Shown piece by piece: positions 1 to 10,300 of a DNA stretch of 64,000 nucleotides (position 1 is its first letter; every line of letters starts with the position of its first letter). The notes beneath the pieces are model-generated. The model searched no databases, was not told where the DNA came from, and was given only the letters and a program-made list of their open reading frames with translations. Source of the DNA: DASWNP01 sp036399175 (GTDB lineage Bacteria; Acidobacteriota; Blastocatellia; Pyrinomonadales; Pyrinomonadaceae); assembly GCA_036399175.1 (NCBI GenBank), contig DASWNP010000059.1, positions 223,716-287,715 on the forward strand. The letters are read 5' to 3'. The position numbers were made by a program, and so were the translations under genes.

Positions 1-804
1 GGTCAAAGCTTCCTGCCAGGTCTGTAGGCTTCTCTCGCTCTCGTCGGCGCTCATCAGCTCGGCCAGCTCCGAATAAGCAGGCGACACCGAATAGGAGATG
101 GGTGCGACTATCGACTCGCGCCAACGCTCTGTGCCGCGCGGCACGACGAGCAGGATACCGCCGCGCCCGTGCGCCCGCATCGAGGCGGCAAGCTGCACGA
201 GCACTTTCACCGAGTCGTCCGAAGAGGAGGCGGCGGGCACGCCGAAGCCTATGAGCGAAGTGACGACGGCCGGGCAGTCAGGCAAACTCGCGCCCTCTTC
301 GTCCACCATCTTTATCTGGTCGCCCTTGAGCACGACGACGTTGATGAACTTGCCCGTCTCGTGTCCGCGCCTGTACTTGACGACGAGCAGCCCCGGGTCA
401 ACCACTTCGAGCACGAAACAGAGCGGCGGAACGGTGCGCGTCGTTCCCCAGACGTAAAGCTCTTCCGCGTCGCGCCAGACGCCGAGGTGTATGCCGGGGC
501 GCTCGACGGCGGGCGCAAGACGCACGAGCGCCGAAGGGTTGAGCGGAAGCCTGTGCTCGAACCGGAGAGGCTGCCCGGCCTGTTCGGGCGGAAGAAAGGC
601 GAGCGAGATTTTCGGCGAGTAGCCTTCCTCGCGCCGCAGGCTCGCCCAGAAAGCCGCGTCGATAATCGACTCGACGACGGGCGCGTCCGGCTCAGACGCC
701 AGACCTGTGCGCCCCATGCGCTCAGCCCGCGCGAGCCGCCGCGCGAAGTGCGCTTCGACCGTCGCGGCGACGGCTCGCGCCGCCCTGTATGCCGGTTCCG
801 TCAT
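1..804 (-). CDS. DACNV-type putative sensor-domain protein, C-terminus beyond window
   Basis: An open minus-strand frame runs from an ATG at 804-802 to the window edge, giving 268 codons without a stop. The readable protein has a helical N-terminus (Ala/Arg rich), a strand-rich middle (about 100-190), and a segment near residues 215-235 reading HGRGGILLVVPRG. From memory of the family, this Gly-Gly-x-Leu-Leu-Val-Val-Pro pattern resembles the DAC-like 'DACNV' putative sensor domain, a relative of diadenylate cyclase folds that lacks the catalytic DGA/RHR motifs. No such catalytic motif is visible here. No signal peptide is seen, so it is probably cytoplasmic. It is the last readable gene of a minus-strand series after ppk1, the kinase-like gene and the DUF4956 gene, separated from the latter by a heptad palindrome. 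No clear Shine-Dalgarno precedes the ATG. The family call is tentative; that it is a real CDS is well supported by codon pattern. Confidence 0.6.
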   Translation of the reverse strand, partial: MTEPAYRAARAVAATVEAHFARRLARAERMGRTGLASEPDAPVVESIIDAAFWASLRREEGYSPKISLAFLPPEQAGQPLRFEHRLPLNPSALVRLAPAVERPGIHLGVWRDAEELYVWGTTRTVPPLCFVLEVVDPGLLVVKYRRGHETGKFINVVVLKGDQIKMVDEEGASLPDCPAVVTSLIGFGVPAASSSDDSVKVLVQLAASMRAHGRGGILLVVPRGTERWRESIVAPISYSVSPAYSELAELMSADESERSLQTWQEALT

Positions 805-834
805 AAGGAAATGATGAACGATGAACGAAACAGA

Positions 835-923
835 AGTCTGGAGTCTGGAGTCTAAAGTCTGGAGTCAGGAACAAAGACTGTCTTTGGCTTTGACTCCAGA
901 CTCCAGACTTTAGACTCCTGACT
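835..923. repeat. Heptad-phased palindromic intergenic repeat (word AGTCTGG)
   Basis: The left arm is five consecutive 7-mers (AGTCTGG, AGTCTGG, AGTCTAA, AGTCTGG, AGTCAGG) at 835-869. The right arm at 896-923 is the reverse complement in the same 7-base phase (CCAGACT, CCAGACT, TTAGACT, CCTGACT). The spacer is about 26 bases. The RNA would fold into a long hairpin between the two minus-strand genes and could attenuate or terminate transcription. Confidence 0.85.
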
Positions 924-934
924 TCTTCCGCGTT

Positions 935-1897
935 TCAGTAGAGGTAGTTGCTCTTCTGCTGCTCCCACTCGATGCTCGTGATTCTATTCTGATCGGCGGC
1001 GAGAATCTCTTCGCTCAGGCGGTCGGTGCTGATGCTCAGGTTCATGTTGACGTGATAGACGAGAGAGCCTCCCGTCGAGCCCTGCTCGGCGCGGGTGAAG
1101 CCGCGAACCTCGGCCGTGAAGTTGTGACGCTTGAAAACTTCTCTGAGCACGAGCTGCGTCTCGTCCGTGTGCTCGGTCGCCACCGTCAGCTCCATCGCAC
1201 GCTGCACCTGGTCGGTCTCGTTGCGTTCGATGAACCAGAGCAGAGGCAGGATGAAGGCGGTGAGCACGACGGCCAAGTCCCAGCGTCCGACGCCGGTGCC
1301 GAGCCCGATGGCGAGGCTGACGAGAAGAATCGTAATCTCTTTGGGGTCGCGAATGTTTGTGCGGAAGCGGACGAGCGAGGCGGCGGCGAAGATGCCGAAG
1401 GCGCGCGCGGCGCTGTCGCCGACAATCATCATCAGCGCCGAGGCGACGACGGCGAGAAGGATTTGCGTCTGCGCGACGTAGGCCGGAGTGAGCTGGTGCG
1501 GCGTCGTGCTGCTGCGCGGGCGGCGCGTCAGAATCGTGACGAGCAGCGCCGCCAGCAGTAGTCTCATCAGGACTCTGAGGACAACCGTCGTCCGGCTTTC
1601 CGGCGGGGTCGAAGGCGAACTCGCGGCGGTGCTGGGGCTCGGCTCGCTGCCGAAGATATGGCCGAGGACGGAATCGTCTTCCGTATCGGCCGGAGGCTGC
1701 GTCGCCTGCGCGGCGTTCGTTTGCGAAGGGGTGTTCGTCTGCGGGGAGGTTTGCTGCGCTGACTGTCGCTGCTGCTGCGGCGACGGCTCATCGGCTTGAC
1801 GCCTGGCGAAGTAAGCCATCAGCCCGAAACCGAACAGACCGGCCAGGAGAGCGACGACGAGCGTCGTCGTCCAGTTGTTCATTCCGTCATTCTTCAT
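935..1897 (-). CDS. DUF4956-type polytopic membrane protein
   Basis: A 320-residue protein. A first transmembrane helix lies at about 9-30, followed by a Pro/Gln/Thr/Ser-rich linker (about 33-95) and a cluster of hydrophobic helices (about 105-225). The soluble C-terminal domain is about 90 residues. The segment AASLVRFRTNIRDPKE followed by a Gly-rich helix is the pattern I associate with DUF4956 membrane proteins. Family knowledge: DUF4956 genes are often next to VTC-type polyphosphate polymerase and CotH-kinase genes. Here the upstream genes are a secreted kinase-like protein and ppk1, so the context fits a polyphosphate-linked envelope function. The long disordered linker after the first helix is unusual. 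A second ATG five codons downstream is an alternative start. Confidence 0.7.
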   Translation of the reverse strand: MKNDGMNNWTTTLVVALLAGLFGFGLMAYFARRQADEPSPQQQRQSAQQTSPQTNTPSQTNAAQATQPPADTEDDSVLGHIFGSEPSPSTAASSPSTPPESRTTVVLRVLMRLLLAALLVTILTRRPRSSTTPHQLTPAYVAQTQILLAVVASALMMIVGDSAARAFGIFAAASLVRFRTNIRDPKEITILLVSLAIGLGTGVGRWDLAVVLTAFILPLLWFIERNETDQVQRAMELTVATEHTDETQLVLREVFKRHNFTAEVRGFTRAEQGSTGGSLVYHVNMNLSISTDRLSEEILAADQNRITSIEWEQQKSNYLY

Positions 1898-1964
1898 TTT
1901 TAATTTCGCGCCTCGCCGGAGTCCGCCCGCGCGTCGTGCGGCGCGGGTCGTCGGCGCTGCTCTC

Positions 1965-2936
1965 TCACCTCGGAAGATTGTTCAGCTCATTTATCCTCGA
2001 ACGCACCGTTTGGGTCAACATCTGAATTTCTTCCGGCGTGTAGTTGGCGGCGCGGAAGGCGTCCGTTATTTGGCGGTCGCTCAGGCGCGCGAGCCACTCG
2101 CCTATCCAGCGCGCCTCCTCGACCTTGATGTCGTCGAACAAATCCTGACTCTTGCCCTGATAGAAGAATAAGACCTGTCCGCGTTTTACGTCTTCGACGA
2201 AGCCGGAGTTTCTGTAGTCGTCCGGCTTGTTGCGGCTGCGCGCCAAGCGCCAGAATCCGGGCACGTCGAGCTTCACCTTGCCGAAGCTCGCCCCGAGGTC
2301 GCTGATGATGTAGCGCAGCTCCGGCCTGCCGCTCTGTTCGCCGCGCACCTGTAGAATCTTGTTGTTCGTGTCCTTGATGTCCCAGTTGTTGAAGAGCGCC
2401 ATCATCACGATGAGCCCCTGCATCTCCTTCGACCAGGCGAAAGGGTTCTTCTTCCACTTCCACTCGTCGAGACGCTTGATGTAATCGGGGCGCGCTTCGA
2501 AGCGGACGTTCTCGAAAGTGCCTTTGGTCGGAATCGTGGCGCGCGGGGCGAGATAGTTTATCTCCGTGTAGTAGCCGACCGCCCAGAGCAGGCGCACGGC
2601 GGCGGTCTCGGCCTGCGCCTCCTTGCCGATTTTGGCGACCCACTCGCGCCCCGCCGCGTCGCGCACGCGATACTTGGTCGAGTAGCCGCCAGTCTCCTCC
2701 TTGACGAAAGTGAGGCTCGACAGGTCGGGCTGCATCGCGGAGCCTCCCGGGCCGAGGAAGAGGTCGCGCGAAGCGATGTCCGAAGGCTCTCGCCAGAGTA
2801 CGGGAGTGCCGCTCGCGATCTCCTGCTTCTCTTTCGCTTTGCTTTGCGCGGCGACGCGGAAGCAGGTCGAGAGAGCCAGGATAAGCATGACCGCGCAGGC
2901 CACGACGGCGCAGTCTCTTCTTCGCTTCGATTGCAT
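1965..2936 (-). CDS. Secreted kinase-fold-like protein, paralogue A
   Basis: A 323-residue protein with an N-terminal hydrophobic signal or anchor segment (about 9-30). Three elements in the order expected of a kinase fold are visible: a Lys in REWVAKIGKE (K102), a NNWDIKDTNN segment (D186, N191) resembling a catalytic loop, and ISDLGASFG (D213-L-G) resembling the metal-binding DFG. The spacing recalls CotH/FAM20/HipA-type atypical kinases, but I cannot assign a named family. The gene begins 3 bases after the ppk1 stop, so the two are almost certainly co-transcribed and translationally coupled. A close paralogue lies divergently at 5726. Phosphotransfer activity is inference only. Confidence 0.6.
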   Translation of the reverse strand: MQSKRRRDCAVVACAVMLILALSTCFRVAAQSKAKEKQEIASGTPVLWREPSDIASRDLFLGPGGSAMQPDLSSLTFVKEETGGYSTKYRVRDAAGREWVAKIGKEAQAETAAVRLLWAVGYYTEINYLAPRATIPTKGTFENVRFEARPDYIKRLDEWKWKKNPFAWSKEMQGLIVMMALFNNWDIKDTNNKILQVRGEQSGRPELRYIISDLGASFGKVKLDVPGFWRLARSRNKPDDYRNSGFVEDVKRGQVLFFYQGKSQDLFDDIKVEEARWIGEWLARLSDRQITDAFRAANYTPEEIQMLTQTVRSRINELNNLPR

Positions 2937-2939
2937 GAC

Positions 2940-5114
2940 TTACTGCTGCTTTCCGGGAGAGTTCAGGACTTTGAAATTAACGCTGTTCTCAAAAAACAAC
3001 TGAGCGTCGAAGCTCTCTTCGCCCGCAGAGACGGGCACGCGCTCGTACGTGCCGTCGGACTTGAGGATGCGCGCCTTGACGTTATCGCGCAGATAAGCGG
3101 CGAGCACCACGTCTTTGAGATGCTTCTTCAATTCGGGGTCGTGAACCGGCGCGACGACTTCGACGCGGCGGTCGAAATTGCGCGGCATCCAATCGGCGCT
3201 GCCCGTGTAGAGTTCCTCTTCGCCGCCGTTGGCGAAGTAGTAGGCGCGGCTGTGCTCCAGTAGACGCCCGACGATGCTGCGGACGCGAATCGTCTCCGAG
3301 AGTCCGACGACGCCGGGGCGCAACATGCAGACGCCGCGCACGATGAGGTCGATGGAGACGCCCGCCTGCGAAGCCTCGTAGAGAGAGCGAATAATCTGCG
3401 TGTCGGCCAGACGGTTAATCTTGGCGACGATGCGCGCCGGACGCCCTTCGCGCGCGTGCTCGGTCTCGCGCTCGATGAGCTTGAGCATCCGCTCGCGCAG
3501 GTTGACGGGCGCAACCAGCAGTTGACGATAAACTTTCTGGCGCGAGTAGCCGGTCAGGAAATTGAAGAGGTCGGTGGCGTCGGCTCCTATCTCTTCGTCG
3601 GCGGTCAGGAGTCCCATGTCGGTATAGACGCGCGCGGTGGCGGGGTTGTAGTTGCCCGTCGAGATGTGGACGTAGCTTCGCAGCTCGTCCTCTTCGCGGC
3701 GCACCACCTGCATCACCTTGCAATGCGTCTTCAGGCCGAGCAGCCCGTAGACGACGTGAACGCCCGCCTGCTCCAGACGCTTCGCCCACTCGATGTTGTT
3801 CTCCTCGTCGAAGCGCGCCTTCAGCTCGACAATCGCCGTCACCTGCTTGCCCGCCTCGCTCGCTTCAATCAAAGCCTCCGGAATCGGCGAGTTCTGCCCC
3901 GTGCGATAAAGGCACATCTTTATCGCCAGCACATCAGGGTCGTGCGCCGCCGTCTTGATAAATTCGGTGATGGCCTCATAGGACGTGTAAGGATGATGCA
4001 GAAGCACATCCTGCTGCTTGATTATCTCGAAGACCGACTCGTGATTGAGCCATGAGGCGGCGCTCGTCCTGAGCGGCTTGTCTTTCAGGTCGGCTCTCGG
4101 CAGGTCGTAGAGCGGCATGAAGCCTGGGATGCTGAGCGCGCCGTCGAGCCTGTAAACGTCCGCTTCGGCGAGCCCGAGCGAGTTCACAAGGTAATTCACC
4201 ATCTCTGCGGGCATCGTTTCGGAGACTTCGAGCCGGACGGCTGTCCCGAAGCGACGCTTTCTCAAAGACTGCTCGACGCTGCGCAGGAGGTCGTCGGCCT
4301 CGTCTTCGCGAATTTCGATGTCGGCGTCGCGCGTGACGCGGAAGGAGTGGCTTGTGCCCACCTTCATTCGAGGGAAGAGCGTCGCAGTGTTGGCGGCAAT
4401 CAACTCTTCGAGCAGGATAAACTTCGTGTCGGCCTCGTCCACCCGAATCAGTCGAGGCAGAATGGGCGGCACTTTGATACGCACGAATCGCGGCTCGACC
4501 TTGCCCGTCAGAGACCTCGTGATGCCGTGCTCGCGCACCGGCTCGACCATCAAGCCGAGATTGAGACTGAGATTCGAGATGTAAGGAAACGGGTGCGCCG
4601 GGTCAACGGCCAGAGGCGTCAGCACAGGCAGCACGTTCTTCATAAAGAAGGCTTCGAGCCGGGCGCGTTCCTCTTCGGAGAGCGCGCCGTAGGGCGCAAC
4701 CACGATGCCCTGCGCCGCGAGCTGCGGCAGAACTTCTTCGCGCAGGCAGCGCATCTGCTCGGCCACCAGAGGCAGCAGTCGCTCTCTGATAGCTTGCAGT
4801 TGCTCGCCCGCAGTGAGTCCGTCGGGCGACAAATCCTTCCCGGCGCTCTCGGCCTTCTCCTTCAACCCCGAGACGCGAATCATAAAAAACTCGTCGAGGT
4901 TGCTGTAGAAGATGGAGAGAAACTTGAGACGTTCGAGCAGGGGCTGGGTCTGGTCGAGCGCTTCTTCGAGCACGCGTCGGAAGAATTCAATCAGGCTCAG
5001 CTCGCGGTTGAAGAGCAACTGCGAGCGAGAAAACGAAGCGGTCGAAGAGGTCTGCGGCGCGCGGGGCTCTTCGCGCCGCTCTTTTGAAAGAGGTTGTGTG
5101 TTTCGGCTAGCCAT
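2940..5114 (-). CDS. ppk1: Polyphosphate kinase 1
   Basis: A 724-residue protein of normal length for PPK1, which makes polyphosphate reversibly from ATP at the membrane or in the cytoplasm. The N-terminal domain begins with LLFNRELSLIEF and continues with FYSNLDEFFMIRVSG, both hallmark segments. The autophosphorylated histidine is H483 in YVHISTGNYNP, and the second catalytic histidine is H621 in LLEHSRAYYF. The N-terminal about 30 residues are poorly conserved and low complexity. The gene is first in an apparent four-gene minus-strand operon, with the kinase-like gene 3 bases downstream. The promoter should lie in the 600-bp gap shared with the divergent paralogue at 5726. Identity is secure. 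Confidence 0.95.
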   Translation of the reverse strand: MASRNTQPLSKERREEPRAPQTSSTASFSRSQLLFNRELSLIEFFRRVLEEALDQTQPLLERLKFLSIFYSNLDEFFMIRVSGLKEKAESAGKDLSPDGLTAGEQLQAIRERLLPLVAEQMRCLREEVLPQLAAQGIVVAPYGALSEEERARLEAFFMKNVLPVLTPLAVDPAHPFPYISNLSLNLGLMVEPVREHGITRSLTGKVEPRFVRIKVPPILPRLIRVDEADTKFILLEELIAANTATLFPRMKVGTSHSFRVTRDADIEIREDEADDLLRSVEQSLRKRRFGTAVRLEVSETMPAEMVNYLVNSLGLAEADVYRLDGALSIPGFMPLYDLPRADLKDKPLRTSAASWLNHESVFEIIKQQDVLLHHPYTSYEAITEFIKTAAHDPDVLAIKMCLYRTGQNSPIPEALIEASEAGKQVTAIVELKARFDEENNIEWAKRLEQAGVHVVYGLLGLKTHCKVMQVVRREEDELRSYVHISTGNYNPATARVYTDMGLLTADEEIGADATDLFNFLTGYSRQKVYRQLLVAPVNLRERMLKLIERETEHAREGRPARIVAKINRLADTQIIRSLYEASQAGVSIDLIVRGVCMLRPGVVGLSETIRVRSIVGRLLEHSRAYYFANGGEEELYTGSADWMPRNFDRRVEVVAPVHDPELKKHLKDVVLAAYLRDNVKARILKSDGTYERVPVSAGEESFDAQLFFENSVNFKVLNSPGKQQ

Positions 5115-5725
5115 AATAAGGTCGATTTAGGTTGCAGCTAATGCATATCTCGCGGGCGGCCTCGCTCTCTCGAAGAGTGGCCGCTGCTATTGCCCGAAGA
5201 CCGACGAGGATAGCAAAATCCCTTCACCGATAGAACAGGCCACATCGACCTGCCGCAACGGGAAAGGGTCTGGCGGGAGAGAACTCAATAGGAGATATTT
5301 TAAGCAAGCTTCATTCCTAAGACAATTTCCGAAGCGGAAACGTTGCCTTCCCGAGCCGCCTTAAACTCAGAAAAGACTGACGAAAGGGGCTCTCTACAGA
5401 CGCCACGACGAACCGTCCTCAAGCGTAAGCCTTGCCGCTCGAAGGCGACTAATCGAGCCGTCCGGCGGCTCTCGCGTCTCTCTCAAACGCCGGATTAGTT
5501 CCGCTTTCGGACACGACGAAGCGCCATTCCGTACAGGCCGCGCGTGTCACAAATAAGCGCCGAGCGTGCCGTTCTGATGCCGAAAAGCTCGGTCTTCCGA
5601 AGGCTTCGGAAAAATCTCTGCCCGGTAGAGAATATCTTACAACTGCCCGGTCAGTAGTGGTAACTTTAGACAGTTAAAGACGCCCTCGCGGGGTTTATCA
5701 AAACATCATGTTTCGGAGGACATAG
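5115..5725. other. Divergent intergenic region, no gene seen
   Basis: About 610 bases between divergent ppk1 and the kinase-like gene at 5726. I see no credible coding frame, tRNA or strong palindrome. It must hold both promoters, but no confident -35/-10 pair stands out. A GGAGGA Shine-Dalgarno lies just before the ATG at 5726. Confidence 0.5.
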
Positions 5726-6715
5726 ATGACGGGAAAAGTATCTGTCTTCATCTGCCGCTTCGCTTTCGCCGCCGCGCTCTTGCTCGCCGCTCTCACAGTT
5801 TCGACACAGGCGCAGAAGTCCGAGCACACGGAGGGCTCTCTGCGAGGGAGGCCGGTGCTGTGGCGAGATTTCAGTCGCCCGAAGGGGCTCGACCTTTTCT
5901 GGGGCGCGGGCGGCAGGCAGAGAAGCCCCGACCTGCGCGGGCTGACCTTCATCGAAGAAGAGAAGGGCGGCTACTCGAAGAAGTATCGCGTGCGCGACGC
6001 GGCGGGGCGCGAGTGGGTTGTGAAAGTCGGCAAGGAGGCACAGTCGGAGACCGCCGCCTCGCGCCTGCTCTGGGCTGCCGGTTACATGACGGAGATAACT
6101 TACCTCGCGCGGCGCGCGACAATTCCCGGCAAGGGCACTTTCGAGAACGTCCGCTTCGAGGCTCGCCCCGAAACGGTCGAGCGCGAGGGCGAGTGGAAGT
6201 GGGGCAAGAATCCTTTCGTCGGCACGCGCGAGTTTCAGGGGCTCAAGGTGATGATGGTCGTCCTCAACAACTGGGACATCAAGGATGAGAACAACGTCAT
6301 CCTCGCCGTTGAAGGCGACGGCGGCACGGAGTTGCGCTACGCCATCAGCGACCTCGGCGCGACGCTCGGCGACACGGGCAAGTGGCCTCTGCTCTGGCGC
6401 TTCGCGCGCAGCCGCAACGACCCCAAAGGCTTTAGCGGAGATAAATTGATTGACGAAATCAAGGAGGACGGGCGCGTCGATTTCGAGTTCTCGGGCAAGC
6501 GTCGAGGGATGTTCAACGACATCACGGTCGAAGAGGCGCGCTGGGCTGGCGGCCTGCTCGCGCGCCTGAGCGACCGCCAACTCGCAGACGCTTTCCGCGC
6601 CGCCAACTACAACCGACAGGAGGTGCGGACTCTGACGCGCGCCCTGCGTTCAAGAGTCAACCAGCTCGTCAGACTTCGCCGCCCTTCGCGCAAGACGAGT
6701 CGGAGAGCTGAATAG
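5726..6715 (+). CDS. Secreted kinase-fold-like protein, paralogue B
   Basis: A 329-residue protein with a clear signal peptide (hydrophobic core about 9-26, ending near AQ at 29-30). It is collinear with the 1965-2936 product. Shared landmarks are GGYSxKYRVRDAAGREWV, K100, the NNWDIKDENN loop (D184, N189) and ISDLGATLG (D209-L-G). Keeping Lys, Asp/Asn and Asp-Leu-Gly in both copies argues for a conserved nucleotide-binding site. The C-terminal about 20 residues are basic. The ATG at 5726 has a good GGAGGA ribosome binding site. It is divergent from the ppk1 operon and followed by a GC-rich inverted repeat. No family name can be given with confidence; atypical secreted kinase is the best structural guess. 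Confidence 0.6.
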   Translation: MTGKVSVFICRFAFAAALLLAALTVSTQAQKSEHTEGSLRGRPVLWRDFSRPKGLDLFWGAGGRQRSPDLRGLTFIEEEKGGYSKKYRVRDAAGREWVVKVGKEAQSETAASRLLWAAGYMTEITYLARRATIPGKGTFENVRFEARPETVEREGEWKWGKNPFVGTREFQGLKVMMVVLNNWDIKDENNVILAVEGDGGTELRYAISDLGATLGDTGKWPLLWRFARSRNDPKGFSGDKLIDEIKEDGRVDFEFSGKRRGMFNDITVEEARWAGGLLARLSDRQLADAFRAANYNRQEVRTLTRALRSRVNQLVRLRRPSRKTSRRAE

Positions 6716-7324
6716 AAGAGAGCGCGCGCATCGGCGAGCCCGCTTTGAGACTGCCGATGCGCGCCACGCTCTTCCGAGCCGTGCAACTGCTGACGAGCAG
6801 CGCCGCCGCTCCTGCTGCGAAAAAGGCTCAAGGCTCTCAATAACTCTTTCGCAGGAACTTTAACCTTGACTTTTGATACGGCTTGCTCTAGCTTTTGCAC
6901 ACCCCCGAATAGTCGCAAGCGTTAAAGTAACTCGTTCTCAGGAAAATTAACCTTACGTTCAAGAGGGTCGCTCAGCCCCCGCGTCAGCGTTTACCTCGCA
7001 CTCGTCAGTCAATCTCCATTACCAGTCGAGTTGTGCCGCGAGAATTTTCTCGCTTCGACACGAACGGCAGGCTTCGAGCGTGCATTCCGCGTCCGTGTCG
7101 CAGCAGAAGAGCCTTAGACGTAAATTCACCTCTCTTTCAGTAAAGCCGAGCAGGGGAATTCGCCCCTGACGTGCATTAACGTCTGAAATCCTCTGAGCAC
7201 AACCGTCGATAGATTGGGTGTTTTACGCCTGTCAATCTTCCGCCTGATTTCACTCCATCCCACCGCCCGGGTCTCTACCGGCCTGCGGCTATCCGTACGC
7301 TTCCGGAATCAAGGAGAGTCCAAT
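6716..7324. other. Intergenic region with terminator-like inverted repeat
   Basis: A perfect 12-bp inverted repeat (GCGCGCATCGGC at 6724-6735, its complement at 6753-6764) follows the stop at 6715. It lacks a T-run, so terminator function is likely but unproven. The remaining 550 bases have no convincing gene. An AAGGAG ribosome binding site sits before the oxidase ATG at 7325. Confidence 0.5.
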
Positions 7325-10300
7325 ATGAGATTTAAACCGCCTCATTTCGTCCTCGCGCTGCTGCTGCTGGCGATTGGCAGCCAAACGCAGAGCGCACAGG
7401 GGCAGACCGTCGGCGCGCTCAGCCCGCGAGCCTTGCGGGCTGAAGTGGTGCGCCGAAGCGGTCGCGCCTTGACTGCTCACAAACCTTCCGGCGGCGCGTC
7501 CGTCGCCGGTGCGAACATCCATGAAAGAGATGCTTCCGAAGCTCCTCTCGGCTCGCCGACGACAAACGCAACCGACGCGGAGGCCGCGACGGCGGGTAGC
7601 GCCGAGAAGGACTCCGTAGTCGCGCCTCCTGCCGACGCTTCATCCGCTTCAGATGAGAGCGAAGCCGCGAAGCCCTCCGACAAGAGGATGCCGCCCGTGC
7701 TCTCTCCGAGCGAAGACTCGGCGGCGGATTCGGCGAGCCTCGGCTATCAGGCGATGAGCATGGCGGCCACCAACCTGAGCGCCGCGTTCACGTCGGATGT
7801 CGTCATCACTTCGCCGACGCCGACGGCGCTGCCGAGCACGACGCTACGCGTCCCCGTCAATATCAACGTCGCGGCGACTGTGGCCGGGACGGTCGGGACG
7901 GTCGTTCGCGTCGAGTTTTACGCCAACGGAAATTTAATCGGCACGGACGCCTCCGCGCCCTATTCGGTCGTCTGGACAAACGCCGGAGCGGGCATCACCA
8001 CCAGCACCGCCTTCTCGCTCACGGCCAAAGCTTTCAACACCGGCGGGCAGGAGTACACCTCCGACCCCGTCTCGGTGACAATCCGCGCGCCCTTCTCGAC
8101 GGGTGCTCCCGCGCCGCCGAGCCAGTGCAAGGTGGCAAACGTCGTCGCCTTCGACCAGGTCTTTTTCTACAACCGTCTCGGCGCTCTAAACCCCGCCGGG
8201 ATGATTTACGCGCTGAGGCGCGACGTTGTGCCGATAGATTCTAGCAAGGGTCTGATTCCGGGCAACGTCCAACTGCGACAGGGCAAGCGTGCGCGCCCGC
8301 TCGTCCTGCGCATGAACATCGGCGACTGCCTGCGCATCAACTTCCAGAATCTACTCCACCCTGACACCGACGACGACGAGCAGGGCGAAGACAACGGCGA
8401 CAACTACGAAAGCCCGACCGAGCTGCGGCGCAAGAACCAGCCGCGCACGCGCACCGCCTCTGCACACGTTCAGGGCTTGCAGCTCGTCAGCAGCATCCTT
8501 AGCGACGGCTCTTTCGTCGGCCAGAACGCGAGCAGCCTCGTCGCGCCCGGCGAGGTGGCGACCTACATCTACTACGCCGACAAGGAAGGCCCGAACGTGA
8601 TGTACTCGACCGCCGCGACGACCGGAGGCGAAGGCGACGGCGGCTCTCTGGCCGTCGGTCTCTTCGGCGTCGTCCAGGTCGAGCCGACGGGCGCTGAGTA
8701 CTATCGCAGCCAGCTCACTTTTCAGGAGATGCAGTGGGCGTCAAACGGCGAGCGTTGGCCTACGGGTCAGCCGAAGATTAACTACGACGCCCTCTATCCG
8801 GCTGGACACCCGTTCGCCGGCACGCCCATCGTCAGGATGACCAGTGGCAATGAGATTATCCACTCGGACATCAACGCCATCATCACCGGCCCCGGTCGGG
8901 GCAACTTCGCATCGACGACCTATCCGGCCAACCCGACCGAGCCCAACCGCAACCAGCCGTTCCGCGAGTTCTCAGTCGTCTATCACGACGAGATTAAGGC
9001 CGTGCAGGCTTTCCCGCAGTTCGAGGACAAGCCGGGCAACCCGCTCGCGCACACCCTTCACAGCGTCCGCGACGCCTTCGCCATCAACTACGGCACGGGC
9101 GGCATCGGCGCTGAGATTTTAGCCAACCGCTTCGGCGTCGGGCCGATGCACGACTGCGTCGATTGCAACTTCGAGGAGTTCTTCCTGACCTCATGGGCGG
9201 TCGGCGACCCGGCGATGATTGTCGATGTCCCGGCCAACACCACCGACAGCAACTATCAGATAATTCCGGGGCCGAAGGCGACTAAGGCTTTCTTCCCCGA
9301 AGACCCCTCGAACGTTCATCACAGCTACATCAACGACCACGTCAAGTTCCGCGTCGTCCACGCCGGGCCCAAAGAGCATCACATTCATCACCTGCACGCG
9401 CACCAGTGGCTGCACACGCCGAACGACGACAACTCCACCTACCTCGACTCGCAAGCCATCGGGCCGGGCAGCACCTTCACCACCGAAATCACGCACAACG
9501 GTTCGGGCAATCGCAACAAGGTCGTCGGCGATTCCATCTTCCACTGCCACTTCTACCCGCACTTCGCGATGGGCATGTGGGAGCTTTGGCGCTCGCACGA
9601 CGTTTTCGAGGAAGGCACTCCGCTCGACGCCAACGGTCGCCCCGCTCCCGGCTCGCGCGCGCTGCCCGACGGCGAGATAGCCGCCGGAACGCCTATCCCT
9701 GCGCTCGTTCCCATCCCGACGCTGGCGATGGCTCCGATGCCGCAGGCGCAGGTGGCAATCGTCAACGGACAGATACAGGTCTCGGGCGCGGGCAATCCGG
9801 GCTTCCCGTTCTTCGTGCCCGCGCGAGCCGGACATCGTCCGCCGCAGCCGCCGCTCGACACCGAGTTCGACGGCGGACTTCCGCGCCACATCATCCTCGA
9901 CGGCACGGCCTTTCATCACAAAGAGCATCTGCCGCAGTTCGACTTGCAGAAAGCTCGCCTCGATTTCGATAAAGGCTTAGTCACCGCCGTCGCACAGCAG
10001 ATTCCCGAGAACGGCACGCCGCTCGAAATCGCCGCGATGAACTACCACGCGCAGCGTTTCCATTCGAGCCTCACGCCCGAGGGTACGACCGCCAACTTCA
10101 TCACCAACGGTCGGCCACCCGTGGCGGGCGCTCCTTTCGCCGACCCCTGCATCGATGATAACGGCGCTGCCACCTTCAACCGTCTCATCACCTACAAGGC
10201 CGCCGCCTTCCAGTTCGACATCAAGCTCAACAAGGCGGGCTGGCATTTCCCGCAGCAGCGCATCCTCGCTCTCTGGCAGGACGTGCAGCCGACCATCGAC

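Noticed and set aside
98..855. Long plus-strand open frames at the left edge
   Set aside because: They mirror the minus-strand DACNV-type gene, which has better codon pattern and a recognisable motif; the plus frames have no domain and one ends inside a repeat.
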